NCBI GenBank assembly: GCA_038373865.1
Contig: JAXGGA010004518.1
Location: 23,435-87,434, forward strand
Direction of reading: 5' to 3'
Length of the DNA: 64,000 nucleotides
DNA from: Uloborus plumipes
Taxonomy: Eukaryota; Arthropoda; Arachnida; Araneae; Uloboridae
Shown: piece by piece, positions 46,704 to 57,755 of the stretch
Layout of the letters: every line of letters begins with the position of its first letter
How positions within the stretch are numbered: position 1 is the stretch's first letter
The notes under the pieces: generated by a model
Seen by the model: only the letters and a program-made list of their open reading frames with translations
Databases searched by the model: none
What the model was told of the DNA's origin: nothing
Translations under genes and position numbers: made by a program

Positions 46704-47193
46704 CCTAATTTTTTAAAACCAGGCGACTGTTTGAGCCTCCTGTCGTCCTCTCTTAATCATGTTCCCAGCTTTCCACTAATGAATCAATTTTAAATGAATG
46801 AAAATAATAATCAACCGAAAGACATTCAGAAATCTAAACCTAAAAGAAAAAAGTAACCGGAGAGTTTGGATATACTGTGTAATTTTTAGATTTTGAATGA
46901 TTTTTGTAGAAAAGTAATGCATTTGTGTAAAAAATTTGCCGTAAACCCATCTGAGGGAGACCACTTTTGTACTTAAAATTTGTAAGTTATAAAAATAATA
47001 AACTTTTGATTTAAATAGCATTAAAAGTATCCATTCTCATTACAAGTATGGGCTTTAATGCACTTTTTTTTAATGAAATCTGTTTATAAAGAATGTCATA
47101 AAAATGTAAAAAAAAAATCATTCAATATTTGTTTCTCATATTTTAGGTGAAAAACATTTCTTTGACATTTAATATTACTTCTTTTGTTTCCAG
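46704..47193. other. SLC35D intron 1, last part
   Basis: AT-rich; a minus ORF (46776-47021) is low complexity and not supported. Confidence 0.6.
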
Positions 47194-47227
47194 CTTCCCT
47201 TCTGCACATGCACTGGGTATTGGGCAG
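47194..47227 (+). CDS. frc: SLC35D-type transporter, exon 2 (34 bp)
   Basis: This is a micro-exon. Joined to exon 1 (AG+C = Ser) it encodes S-FPSAHALGIGQ, matching the family FPSxxxLxLGQ at the start of membrane segment 2. The acceptor is tttgtttccag and the donor is CAG|gtaata (phase 0). It is too short for ORF-based detection, but its length, phase and motif all fit. Confidence 0.9.
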
Positions 47228-47944
47228 GTAATACTCATAGTGTATATTTTTATATAATGTATACTTTTATACAATTCTGTGTTTGATCTGTTTTGTTTTG
47301 TAACTTTTTGGAGAAAACAACTATTGTATCCGACCTCAATTTCAAAATCCTATAATGCACGCACAAAACCAAGTCCAATGTTACTTTTTCTCTTCAAATA
47401 AAAAAAATAATTCGAATTTTGACATCTTTAATTCAAGTTATGTTTTTCGCAAACACAAGTTGCGGTAGAACCCTACTGGTTAGGTTTCTTGTTTCTATTA
47501 ATGACTCTGCTCTCTCGGAATCAACTTTATTTATGCCTATGAATTTTATTTTCAACTCAAAATCTCATCTTTTTCTTTTTTGGGTTTTAAAAAGCAAAAT
47601 TAGTTCTCTTCAAACATAAAAGCTTGTGACACATAATTACGTAAAAAGCTACAAAAACATAAAAATGCTCAACTAGTGAATCAAAAGTGAAAGACAGAAT
47701 AAGCTCTACTAATTGAAAATTGATTATCATGTTCACAAAATTTTGCATCAGATCTTTTTTTACGCATTCTCTTGTGAGCTTTGTCATGATATTTATCGCA
47801 TTTCCTTTACCCTGTGAAAAGAGCAAATGCCAACAATAGTTAAGTAAACACAAATAATAATCCTGATTGCTTAAAAAAAAAAAATCTTAAAGCTAAAAAG
47901 TATCATAAGTTGTAAAGTTTTACTTTTTCAGTTTATTTTTACAT
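47228..47944. other. SLC35D intron 2, first part
   Basis: AT-rich. ORFs at 47419-47619 (+) and 47587-47853 (-) show no recognisable domain. Confidence 0.55.
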
Positions 47945-48060
47945 CAGGGTTGGCAAGTTTCTGCCAAGGTGGTTAAAACCACTGATAGAAACAGGTACCA
48001 CAAATGTGGTTTAAACTTGTAAAATGACATAAAAATATTTTCTGGCATACAATTGGAAAT
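47945..48060. mobile_element. Single hAT end, CAGGGTTGGCAAGTTTCTGCC
   Basis: CAGGGTTGGCAAGTTTCTGC followed by AAGGTGGTTAAAACCAC is a terminus of the same broad family as 16795. A degenerate GCCGGCAGAAAACTGG near 53947 could be its far end, which would make the palindrome an internal part; this is speculative. Confidence 0.5.
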
Positions 48061-48252
48061 GCATGGAAAAAAATAAATGTTAGCCATAGTAATATTAAAT
48101 TTATTTAATAATTTTGTAATATTAACACTCTCAAAATTGAAAATATTCTATCCAGTAGAACTTGCAGGCACAATAACCTAGAACAGTGGTTCCCAACCTT
48201 TTTTGGCCCATCGCCCCCTGTGGAGGTTGAGTTACACACGTCGCCCCCTTCC

Positions 48253-48595
48253 CTACCAAATCAGCCAAATGTAAAAGCAAGTGCTCGAACATTCTTCATC
48301 ATTTTCATTGCAAAGTTCTCGAAACAGGCGATCATTGAGAGAATTAGCTTTGATCTTAGCAGTAATGACTAATTGTAAGGTTTCTTGTAAAAAACCACTC
48401 AAGATTGTAGCAGACAAGTGTTGACAATGAGTGACACAATTAATGTAGATCACTTCTGGCACTTCTTTGTAACACGTGCAAGAAATCCAATATGACGACC
48501 CGACATTGCAGGGACACCATCTGTTGCGCAAGCGTTCACATTTGACAATGGAATTTCTTTTTCCTCAAAATCACCTTCCACCACTTAAAAAATCG
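48253..48595 (-). pseudogene. hAT (ZBED5/SCAND3-like) transposase remnant
   Basis: On the minus strand one frame reads NACATDGVPAMSGRHIGFLA, the hAT catalytic-Asp region (family TDGAPxMxGxxxGF). After a frame change near 48480 it continues VIYINCVTHCQHLSATIL, SGFLQETLQLVITAKIKANS and LNDRLFRELCNENDEE. This order matches the middle of ZBED5/SCAND3-type hAT proteins. The rest of the gene is missing, so it is inactive. Confidence 0.8.
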
Positions 48596-48760
48596 ACGAT
48601 CTCTTTCAGCTCATTAATTAACCTCACGTAAGCTGATAAAATTTGAGCTATAAATATATTTTTTTGAAAGGTCAAGAATTTCCTATTGCCAGATATCCCA
48701 ATATCAGTCGCCCCCTATCGCCCCCCTAAAGTGTTCTATCGCCCCATTGGGGGCGATCGC

Positions 48761-48925
48761 CAGGCCCGTCATTTAGGGGGCAGGGGGGGGGCAATTGCTC
48801 CCCATGGCTTTGAGAAATCAATGTATTTACATATAAGTGGGCGTGGTTTTTGCTGTTTTCCGATGAAATTGCATTGTGTTTTCACCCTTTGCACTCCCCT
48901 GGAAAAACTTGAAATTACGTCCCTG
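48761..48925. mobile_element. Short hAT MITE (CAGGNCCRTCATTT family), copy 3
   Basis: CAGGCCCGTCATTTAGGGGG at 48761; the right end is GAAATTACGTCCCTG at 48925. A perfect 8-bp TSD, gcgatcgc, lies at 48753-48760 and 48926-48933. It is inserted in the right end of the hAT element 48184-48953. Size 165 bp. Confidence 0.92.
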
Positions 48926-48961
48926 GCGATCGCCCCCAGGTTGAGAATCACTGATCTAGAA

Positions 48962-49500
48962 CAAGCAAGATTTGTCAGACTTTCATGTGTTGCACAGTTT
49001 TTTAAAAACTTTTCCACTAAGTTGTATTTGGGTTAGTTATAAAAAGTTGACTGGAAAAATTAATTTCAGGAAATGTGACCATTTTTTTTTTTTGCATTCT
49101 GTATGAGGTATAAAATATATGTTAATATTGGCAAGTAAAATTCTATCACTTTCTTCCTGAGCATGTGATAATCTCAATCCCAAGCACTTTAAATGAAGCA
49201 TATATAAACTAGCATACAATAACCAGTAAATTCCCTGTGTAAATCTGTACATCACTTTTTTAAGAGCCCATAAGTTTCTTATCCTTTGTTAGAGTAATCC
49301 AAATATTACAAGCATCTGTAATTAAGCATCTTTCTGAGCTAAATCACTAGCAATAGCTATGGATTTTATTTTTCGCAGTGATGAAATGGATTTATATTTT
49401 TTGGCGTACTTAAACAACTGTGATTTAGTAATTACTAGAATTATTCTAGACATTTTTTAGTTTTTGCCAGTTTTTTTTTTTTTTTTTTTTTTTAAAGTCT
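48962..49500. other. SLC35D intron 2, between hAT element and palindrome
   Basis: AT-rich with a T-run (49471-49494) directly before the palindrome. No gene was recognised. Confidence 0.55.
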
Positions 49501-49794
49501 GGGAGCAACTGGTTTTCCGTGCGCTTTTTGTGATACAATTATGACATTTGGTTTTTCTGAAAGGTATTGGCACCAGGAATATGAATTTGGATGTTGCAGC
49601 CTTCAAAAATAGTGCAGGAGGCATAGTCTCTAAAATAATTATATCTTCATTATTTCATAGCTTACAACCAGCTTTCAAAGCGTAAAATGTTTAAATCCAC
49701 TTAATAATAACATTGTAATGCATAAAAAGCTGAATTAAAATTGCTGACATGTATTTCGGAGCTATTAAGAGCTCCTTTTTCAGTGCATAAGATG

Positions 49795-50486
49795 CAGTGG
49801 CATACTCAGGGGGTGGGCTGATACGGCTGCAGCCCCCCCGAAATTTTCCTAACAAATTATTTAAATTTAAGCTGAAATCGCTTATTTGTTTTTTCTTTCT
49901 TGATGAAATCAAGACATGTTTTTTTTTTTTGAAAAGAAAATTAAGTATGAGGCAAAATTAAAAGAAAGGGGATAACTTCTTCTTTCTTTTTTTATCTCTC
50001 CGTTTTACTGCATGTGACGTGTACGTTATATAATAATCCAACTTTGCTGACACTTATTCCAAATATGCTTCAGAAACAACGATTAATGCTTGTTCATTCA
50101 TCTAATTCTGTTAAATAAATTTCAACAAATGTATGATTGAAACCTTTTTTAGAAATATAGTAAAATAAACGGCAAAATTAATATTATTGAAGTTAAAATT
50201 TGCAAAAATGTTGCATTGGCTTGTTTAAGGAAACCTTCTTCAACAAAGAAAATTTTTCAAATTTTAATTTTATCATTTTCTATTTTCATCAAAACGCTTT
50301 ACATCTCAACAATAATCATAATGATGATAAAAAATATTCCTTAATGATTTATTTTTGTCATCTGAAATTAGTTTTGATGTCAGAAATTCGAAACATTTAC
50401 TTTTCTTAGCTACATTTTATGGGGTACCCCGCCCCCTCCTCTCGGCTCAGCCCCTCCCTGAAATGATTTGACTGCGTATGCCACTG
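49795..50486. mobile_element. hAT MITE with CAGTGGCATACTCAGG ends
   Basis: CAGTGGCATACTCAGGGGGT at 49795 is mirrored by CTGCGTATGCCACTG ending at 50486. The 8-bp TSD ataagatg lies at 49787-49794 and 50487-50494. The opposite arm of the palindrome keeps the empty site CATCTTATGCAC (about 53599), so insertion post-dates the palindrome. 692 bp. The ORF at 50200-50409 is low complexity. Confidence 0.95.
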
Positions 50487-51253
50487 ATAAGATGAGAGCT
50501 TATGAATGAAAATTGATCCGGCTGAAGGTGATTTTTTTCATTGAATAGAGGTACCTTGTTATCAAGTCCATCATTTGGACAACCAAGGGGAGGGGGACCG
50601 CCTCTTGCACTTTTGCCCGGGACTGTATCGCCCCCCCCCCCGGGGAAGGGAGGAGGGTTGAAAAATTAATGTTTTTATTTATTTATTTATTTTATTTTAT
50701 TTATTTATTATTATTTTTCTTTTTTGATCAGGGAAAGGGTTTCAATTGCCCCCCCTAATCTGATAACTTGTTCCTCTTAAATAGCAATTTTTTTCGTCAT
50801 TTTTCGTCCACCACAATTTTTCGTAGCTTAAAGCACTGCTAAAGGAAGTTTTTACAGCCACAAATGTGCTTTAAATAATATAAGCCGGTGATACTCAATG
50901 TGAGTGGTCTGAAATATACCTGAATTTGTAAGTTAAAAAAATGAGAGAAAGATGTTTAAAGTGTATTCACTCAAATAATAATATAATGACAGCATTAATG
51001 AACCCGAATTTCCGAATTTGCAGCTGCATTTATGTGCAAACAATATAGTAAATAAAAACATGAAAGTAGAACTATAATTATAAATAACAACATACACGCA
51101 GTCATTTGACAGTAGCATTTGAAAGAAAATGTAATAGATATATTTAAATCAACCCATGAATTAATTTTTCATATTCTTGATCGTTTCAAAAAGACATTGC
51201 TAGGAAGAATTTTAAAACAATAAGTCAAATAATAATAATATATAATACAAATT

Positions 51254-51742
51254 AAAAATCAGTTTCAACTGCTCTCCTCATACCAGTTAAAACTGATTTT
51301 CATCATCTACATCCAAACATTCACACATGTTCGTGCATGGAAATCCGTTACGTCTGCATTTGCGCAGCAGTGTAGAACATTTACTTTTTTGCATGAGCAT
51401 TTTGCCAGTTCTAGAATCGCCTGTGGAGCAGGTTCCATTCTGGTCCTCTGGGGAACAAATCTGCTGTTTTGCATTTCCTAACCATAACCAGCATCTGGCT
51501 GTGGAATATTCGGACATGCAATGACATCATTTTGCCATATCATGGCCTGATAATGTGCTCTGATGATGGCATAGCGAAGAGCTGATTGTGTTGGTTCGAT
51601 CTTCTCTGATTCGGCAATTTTCTTTTGAAATAACATGAACTGAACATATCCAACATCTGATTTAGAACAGTTTGGCAGGTAAATGTTAAAAAGTAACTGT
51701 TTTAATGCACCAAAAATATCTTCAGATGGCATAGAATTAATT
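51254..51742 (-). pseudogene. PIN/CXC-like mobile-element protein, C-terminal fragment (left arm copy)
   Basis: Minus-strand frames read PSEDIFGALKQLLFNIYLPN, then IRAHYQAMIWQNDVIACPNI. After a frame change the text is a Cys-rich tail, CRRNGFPCTNMCECLDVDDE. It is homologous to the right-arm copy but truncated at the palindrome centre and shifted near 51500. It is not functional. Confidence 0.7.
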
Positions 51743-52685
51743 GTTAAATTTACTTATTATTGAGGCATGGCGAGATGAAGCGGCAGCAACTCATATCTCA
51801 GTACAGCACCTACGAAGCACACACAAGGAAGCTGACATAAAATTAATATTACACGCTGCTGATGCAACCTTACGAAGTGCCTCTACTATTCGTATTTACT
51901 CTCCAGATACAGATGTTGTTGTATTGGCTCTTCAGCGATACCCCATGCTATGCTCCAGAACATCAAGCATAGTAGGGAGCTGTAAAAGAAAACGACAGAT
52001 TGCTCTCAAACCAGTACATAATGCTTTAGGAGAAGAAAAGTTAAAAGCCTTGCCTGGCTTTCATGCATTTACTGGATGCGACACTACAGAAGCGTTTGCT
52101 GGAAAAGGTAAACTCTCCTGTTGGAAAGCCTTGCAGCAGTCTGATAATAATATTTTGCAAGCTTTTGCAAAGTTAGGAATTAATTCTACACCATCTGAAG
52201 ATATTTTCAGTGCATTAGAGAACAGTTTGCAAAATTTACCTGCCAAACTGTTCTAAGTCAGATGTTGTCTCTGTTTAGTTTATGTTATTTCAAAAGAAAA
52301 TTACCGAATCAGAGAAGATACCACCAACAAATTAGCTCCTTGCTATGCCATCATGAGAGCACATTATCAGGCCATGATATGGCAAAATGATGTCATTACG
52401 TGTCCGAATATTCCACAATCAGATGCTAGTTATGTTTGGGAAATGCAAGACAGCAGATTTGTTCCCCAGATGACCAGAATGGAACCTGCTCCACAGGCGA
52501 TTCTAGAACTGGTAAAATGCTCATGCAAAAAAAGTAAATGTTCTACAGTGCTGTGCAAATGGAGACGTAACGGATTTTCATGCATGGACATGTGTGAATG
52601 TTTGGATGTAGATGATGAAAATCAGTGTATTAACTGGTATGAGGAGAGCAGTTCAAATGAATCTGATTATGAAACTGATTTTTAA
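51743..52685 (+). pseudogene. PIN/XPG-like plus CXC-like protein of a mobile element (spacer and right-arm copy)
   Basis: A first frame (to 52256) reads HLRSTHKEADIKLILHAADA, then RIYSPDTDVVVLALQRYP and LPGFHAFTGCDTTEAFAGKG. The acidic residues in HKEAD, SPDTDV and TGCDT resemble a PIN/XPG-like nuclease core. After a stop at 52254 and a short broken stretch, a second frame (ATG 52353 to 52685) reads MRAHYQAMIWQNDVITCPNI. It ends in a Cys-rich tail (KCSCKKSKCSTVLCKWRRNG, then FSCMDMCECLDVDDENQC) like a tesmin/TSO1 CXC repeat. This protein type is recurrent in invertebrate genomes, I believe as a transposon product, but I cannot assign a superfamily. The N-terminal start is missing and the gene is broken. 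Confidence 0.6.
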
Positions 52686-53921
52686 TTTGTATTATATATT
52701 ATTGTTATTTGACTTATTGTTTTAAAATTCTTCCTAACAATGTCTTTTTGAAACGATCAAGAATATGAAAAATTAATTCATGGGTTGATTTAAATATATC
52801 TATTACATTTTCTTTCAAATGCTACTGTCAAATGGCTGCATGTGTTGTTATTTGTAATTACAGTTCTACTTTCATGTTTTTATTTAACTATTTTGTTTGC
52901 ACATAAATGCAGCTGAAAATGTATAGTAAGGTGTAATGAAATAAAACATTTTAGTTTCAATAAATGTTTAGTTTGTTTAAAAATACTTTTTACACTCAGT
53001 AACAGAAATAAAACAAACACAATGTTAAGTAGTCCATGGGCAATTTGGGTTCATTAATGTTGTCATTCTATTATTATTGGTGTGAATACACTTTAAAAAT
53101 CTTTCTCTCATTTTTTTAGCTTAAAAATTCAGGTATATTTCAGACCACTCACAATGAGTAGCACTGGCTTATATTATTTAAAGCACATTGGTGGGTCTGT
53201 AAAAACTTCCTTTAGCAGTACTTTAAGTTACAAAAAATTGTAGTGGGCGAAAAATTACGAAAAAAATGCTGTTTAAGAGGAACAAGTTATCAGATTTGCG
53301 GGGGCAATTGAATCCCTCTCCCTGATCAAAATAAATAAATAAATAAAAACATTAATGTTTTTCAACCCCCCTCCCATCTCTCCCCCTCCGGGGGGCGATT
53401 ACAGTCCCGGGCAAAAGTGCAAATTCAGTGTATACTATGTGTTGAAGGATAAATGCGTACACAAATGTGTTTGGTTTCTAAAAAAGGGGGGGAGGTGGCA
53501 ACCCCCTTGGTTATCCAAATGATGGGCTTGATAACTAGGCATCTCTATTCAATGAAAAAAAAAACACCTTCAGCCAAATGAATTTTCATTCATAAGCTCT
53601 CATCTTATGCACTAAAAAAGGAGCTATTATTTGCTCCAAAACACGTGTCAGCAATTTGAATTCAGCTTTTTATGCATTATAATATTATTATTAAGTGGAT
53701 TTAAGCATTATACGCTTTGAAAACTGGTTGTAAGCCATGCAATAATGAAGATATAATTATTTAGTGAAGAAACTCTGCCCCCCCTTACGCCCCCCTGCAC
53801 AATTTTTGGGGGTTGCAACATCCGAATTCGTATTCCTGGTGCCAATACCTTTAAGAAAACTCAACTGTTATAATTATCACAAAAAGCGCACCGAAATTAA
53901 AATTTGACCAGTTGTTCCTCC
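52178..53921 (+). repeat. Right arm of a 4.4-kb palindrome
   Basis: Reverse complement of 49501-51742 without the inserted hAT MITE. The 435-bp spacer 51743-52177 is single copy and carries the upstream half of the coding remnant. The right arm has about 90 bp near 53415-53505 that the left arm lacks. Confidence 0.88.
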
Positions 53922-54275
53922 ACTATTGGTTATAAGCAGTTTCAGCCGGCAGAAAACTGGCTCAGTTTTACATTTTAAATGTTGAAAATCAAATTAGTAC
54001 ACATCGCTTCTTCCAACGTCATCTTCCATTTCACTGTTTTTTATTATGTTTCTTTAATAGAATTGTCTTCACCGTTTTTGCATTGCCCCTCCTCTAATAA
54101 ATGTCAAGGAGAATTTCCATGCCTAAAGAAGCTCTGTCTAGTTTGTGATATTGCTATTAAATGTAGTTTTTGTTATTGTTGTGAAAAAATTGATTTGCAA
54201 AGATAATTGTTGAAAATTAGTTGTATGAATTCGTGTTATTTCTTGATTGCAACTCAATGTACTTTTTCTTTGCAG
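53922..54275. other. SLC35D intron 2, last part
   Basis: AT-rich up to the exon 3 acceptor. The ORF at 53979-54206 includes a few cysteines but starts from no convincing context and ends within the intron; not supported. Confidence 0.55.
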
Positions 54276-54362
54276 ATGCTGGTAACACTGGTTGTTTTGT
54301 ATATATCTAGATTTTTTAAAATTGTGAATTTCCCACCTTTATCAAAAGAAGTGCCAAAAAAG
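54276..54362 (+). CDS. frc: SLC35D-type transporter, exon 3
   Basis: The exon encodes 29 codons: MLVTLVVLYISRFFKIVNFP then PLSKEVPKK. This completes membrane segment 2 and the cytosolic loop; compare the family pattern VxxLxVxFPxLxxxxPxK. The acceptor is ctttgcag. The donor is AAG|gtttgc, weaker than consensus, but the reading resumes correctly at exon 4. It lies only about 350 bp from the right end of the 4.4-kb palindrome in intron 2. Confidence 0.9.
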
Positions 54363-55199
54363 GTTTGCTTTTTTGAAATTTAATTTTTCTTTAATGTTTT
54401 AGTGCAATTTTTAACAAGAAGTTCTGTCAAGAACTAAACGAGCCTACTTTCCCGTACATCGACATCGGCATTCTCGCATCTGATCATTATTCTCTTGATT
54501 ATCTGAAACTGAAAATTATGTCAAACATACCTTTTTAGCACATAGAGCTGATTTCGAAAAGCAAAATATACCCCTCTCATCAGATGAAATAGACACGTAA
54601 AAAGTAATTAACGAATAAATAAAGCTTTGTCGCACCTTTTAAAGAGTGCAACTTTTACAGTTCCTCCGTAGAAAAAATCATCCATTGTTTTCAAAAAATA
54701 ATAATAATAATAATAAAATAAATAAATAAATAAATAAAAGTACAAAGAGCATCAAAACGTATTTTATCAAAGAAAGAAAAAAAAAAAGAAAAAAAAAAAC
54801 TCGTCCGTTAATAAAATGTCTCGAATTTCACTTTTAATCGGTTGCCAGTTGTTAAATATAAATAAAGAATAAAATGTTCTCGTGAATGAAAAATTTTTGT
54901 TACAAAAAAAAATCGTCTGCCAAAAAAAAAAAAAAATAATAATAAATAAAATAAAACAAATGAATAAATAAAAAATCGTCTGCACAGTCAGTCATTTTTT
55001 TTTCTGAGCCTGCATTTCCGCCACGTTTGCGGAGTCGGAGTCGGAATCAAAGTCCTCACAGAAGATTACTCAGAAAAGAACTTTACAAACACTATTTATC
55101 AAAACCATTTTCTTACAAAGTTAGTTTGAAGGAAATCCGACTTTAAGTTCAGAATCAACATTCAACTTAAATTCCCCGTAGACGCTAATGTTAATTTTT
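54363..55199. other. SLC35D intron 3, first part
   Basis: AT-rich with (TAA)n/(TAAA)n microsatellites at 54696-54737 and 54930-54973. No gene was recognised. Confidence 0.6.
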
Positions 55200-56075
55200 T
55201 TTCTGAACGGTTCAATATTGAACGAAAAATGGTTCAAATCAAAAAGCGAAATATGGAAATGAATGGGAAAGCCTCTCCGAGATCTTTCAAACAAAAAAAA
55301 GTTTATTCCATTCAGACGGTTCACTCAAAAGTTATTAGGTGGGGAAAGGTTGCTTGAACGGTTCAATGTTGAACGAAAAAATGCTCAAATGGAAAATTTA
55401 AATAGGGTAATGAAGTATCCTTGCTGAGATCCTTCGAACAAAAAAAAGTTTGTTCAAATCGGATTGTTCACTCAAAAGTTAGCATCGCGGGACAGGTTGT
55501 TTGAACGGTTCAAAGTTGAACCAAGAACTGTTCAAATCGAAAAATCAAATATGGGAATGAGCTGTACTCGCCGAGATCTTTCGAACAAAGAAAAGTTTAT
55601 TCCATTCGGACTGTTCACTCAAAAGTTATTAGGTGGGGAAAGGTTACTTGAATGGTTCAATGTTGAACCAAAAATGTTCAAATTGAAAATTTAAATACGG
55701 TAATAAAGTATCCTTCCCGAGATGCTTCGAACAAAAAAAAAATTGTTTAAATCGGACTGTTCATTCAAAAGTTATTAGGGGTGACAGCTTGTTTGAACGG
55801 TTCAATGTTGAACGAAAAATTGTTCAAATCGAAAATGTAGATACGGGAATGAAGTATCCTTGAAAAGATCTTTCGAACAAGAAAAAGTTTGTTCAAATCG
55901 GACTGTTCATTCAAAAGTTAGCATCGCGGGACCGGTTGTTTGAACGGTTCAAAGTTGAACCAAAAATTGTTCAAATTGAAAAATCAAGTATGGGAATGAG
56001 CTGTACTCGCCGAGATCTTTCCAACAAAAAAAAGTTTGTCCAAATCGGAATGTTCATTCAAAAGTTATTAGGGGG
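55200..56075. repeat. Tandem array, about 147-bp unit, six copies
   Basis: Units carry TTGAACGGTTCAATGTTGAA or a variant at about 55204, 55354, 55502, 55648, 55793 and 55940, each followed by CGAGATCTTTCGAACAAA-like text and CACTCAAAAGTTA. Alternate units are more alike (AAAGTTGAACC at 55502 and 55940), so there is a higher-order period near 290-440 bp. The ORFs in frame with it (55121-56145) reflect the repeat. The array ends in a G-run and ACAGACAGACCGACCGACAC. Confidence 0.85.
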
Positions 56076-57104
56076 GGGGGGGGGGACAGACAGACCGACC
56101 GACACACAAATTCCCCATCTCAATACCCTACTTTCAAATTTTTAATTTTTCGATATTCATTTTACCTTTTTATTTTTTAACTTGGCGATATTTTTTAGAT
56201 GCATTAAGCTACTTTTAACTTTTTTCGTCTTTCTTTTGTTTTTGACGGGAAAGTAGGCTAAAAAGGAGAATTTAATCCTGAATTTAACCTTGAAGTTCAC
56301 CAATTGATTCAGTTATGTGAATCAATTGGCAGTGAGCCACACACAATGTGTTTTAGGAACTTGAAATAGATAACGTTGAAGAATTTTGTAAATCTAAATG
56401 AATGAAGTAAAGTAGCGAAAAAAAAAAGTGAAAAGAATAAAAGAAAGCAATCTATACAAAATCCATATAAATTAAACAGAGTGTGTGTACCTTATACAAG
56501 TTCACAGTTTACTTCGAATCTGGACGAAATTTGGGAGGGAGATACTTCGGCACCTGGGAAGGATCATAGGGTGGTTTTTGAGCGGGAAAAAGTACCAATC
56601 TGTTCAAATTTTGAATAAAGAATTTCAAAATGACTCTACCTAGCAAAATACTTGTCGGATGTTCTCTATCTTGGTCTCATTTGAAAGAACGCAAAAAATA
56701 TCTGTTAAGTCTTCTTCCAACGGTTTCGAAAACTCCTAAGCGCTAACTTCACCCTGAAGAAAGGTATGGGCATTTGAAAATTTGGAAATATTCATTTTAA
56801 ATTGGATTAATATATATTGTCTGCACAAGCGTGAAACAAATTAAATAGTGTGAAATAAATTATTAATGAGAAAAAAGTGTTGCCATTTTTTTCTTGAACA
56901 TAAGCAGATTAAATTTTTGCTTTTGCTTTAGGCTTTTCCTGTAACGGACAGATTAAAAAATTTTTTGGCTATTGATTAATTTTTCGTGCTGCTTTCTCGC
57001 AAACTTTTGTCTTTAATTTAATCAGGACTTTTAGACACATGCATCACTTGACATGACATTTTTCCTTAAGATAGATCCTGTGCGGAGCCGGGCCAAGTAG
57101 CTAG
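56076..57104 (+). mobile_element. Helitron-like 3' portion (candidate)
   Basis: Non-coding text following the array ends GCGGAGCCGGGCCAAGTAG then CTAGT at 57104. A GCCGGGC word just before a terminal CTAGT also occurs in the element ending at 34859. The array at 55200-56075 probably belongs to the same element. The 5' end was not located. Confidence 0.4.
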
Positions 57105-57349
57105 TAAGTAAATAAATATCTTTGTGTTGAAGTGTAAAATAAAACAATAATACATTGAGCAGTAAGTGCACAAATTTGTAAAAAGATTGCATACTCTTGT
57201 TTTGAGGTTACAAGAAACCCTTTTTCTGTTCAAGATGTGAGCTTATGGATGTAAATTATAGGTCAGATGTCGGATCCCAATATTCTATGTATTCTTTTCT
57301 CCTACATATGAATGAAATTATAAATTTTAAAACCTAAGATATTATTTAA

Positions 57350-57751
57350 CCTTCTCGCTGTGTATTTTTTTTATCAAAATAGGTTCAAAAATTGCATATT
57401 TTTTTATTACATATTTCAAATCTACATATATTTTAGACTTAAAATATACAAAAATTTTTTGTAAAAGAGTTTTTTTTTCAATATAGAATTAGATCATAGA
57501 AAAAAGTTGTCAGAATATTGAATATTATTATATATTTCGCAGTAACGTGGACAACTAACGCCATCTGTTAGTTGACATCTAAATAAACAATTAAACATTA
57601 CAGAAAAGCCAAAATGAAACCATGAACTGGGAACGAGCGGGTTGCACACTTAAATAGACGGCAAAAACGCATCCCCGCGATAATCGCGGGTTTCGCAAAT
57701 TTTGCTACTTCTACGTTGCCTGTAGAAATCGCGCGATGCGCAGCGAGAGGG
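57350..57751. mobile_element. piggyBac-type MITE, CCTTCTCGCTG ends
   Basis: CCTTCTCGCTG at 57350 is mirrored by CAGCGAGAGGG ending at 57751, with TTAA at 57346-57349 and 57752-57755. An internal palindrome, CCCGCGATAATCGCGGG, lies near 57674. 402 bp, non-coding. Confidence 0.85.
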
Positions 57752-57755
57752 TTAA

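Larger units (their letters stand above)
48184..48953 (-). mobile_element. hAT element, CAGTGGTTCCCAACCT ends
   Basis: CAGTGGTTCCCAACCTTTTT at 48184 is mirrored by AGGTTGAGAATCACTG ending at 48953. The TSDs are acctagaa (48176-48183) and atctagaa (48954-48961), 7 of 8. It carries a transposase remnant and a younger MITE (48761-48925). CGCCCCC words cluster at both ends. Confidence 0.88.
49501..51742 (-). repeat. Left arm of a 4.4-kb palindrome
   Basis: Reverse-complement match to 52178-53921. Shared landmarks include CTATTGG..TGGTGCCAATACCTTT-type text at the outer edge, AAAGCTGAATT..AAATTGCTGACA (about 49725), TTTCAATTGCCCCC / GGGGGCAATTGAA, and the coding segments. The arm carries a C-terminal piece of the PIN/CXC-like pseudogene on the minus strand (51254-51742). 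A later hAT element (49795-50486) is inserted here only. Confidence 0.88.

Noticed and set aside
54767..54985. Phe-rich minus ORF
   Set aside because: Produced by A-runs and TAAA microsatellite.
55936..56145. ORF ending at the G-run
   Set aside because: Translation of the 147-bp tandem unit; the same peptide recurs in other units.
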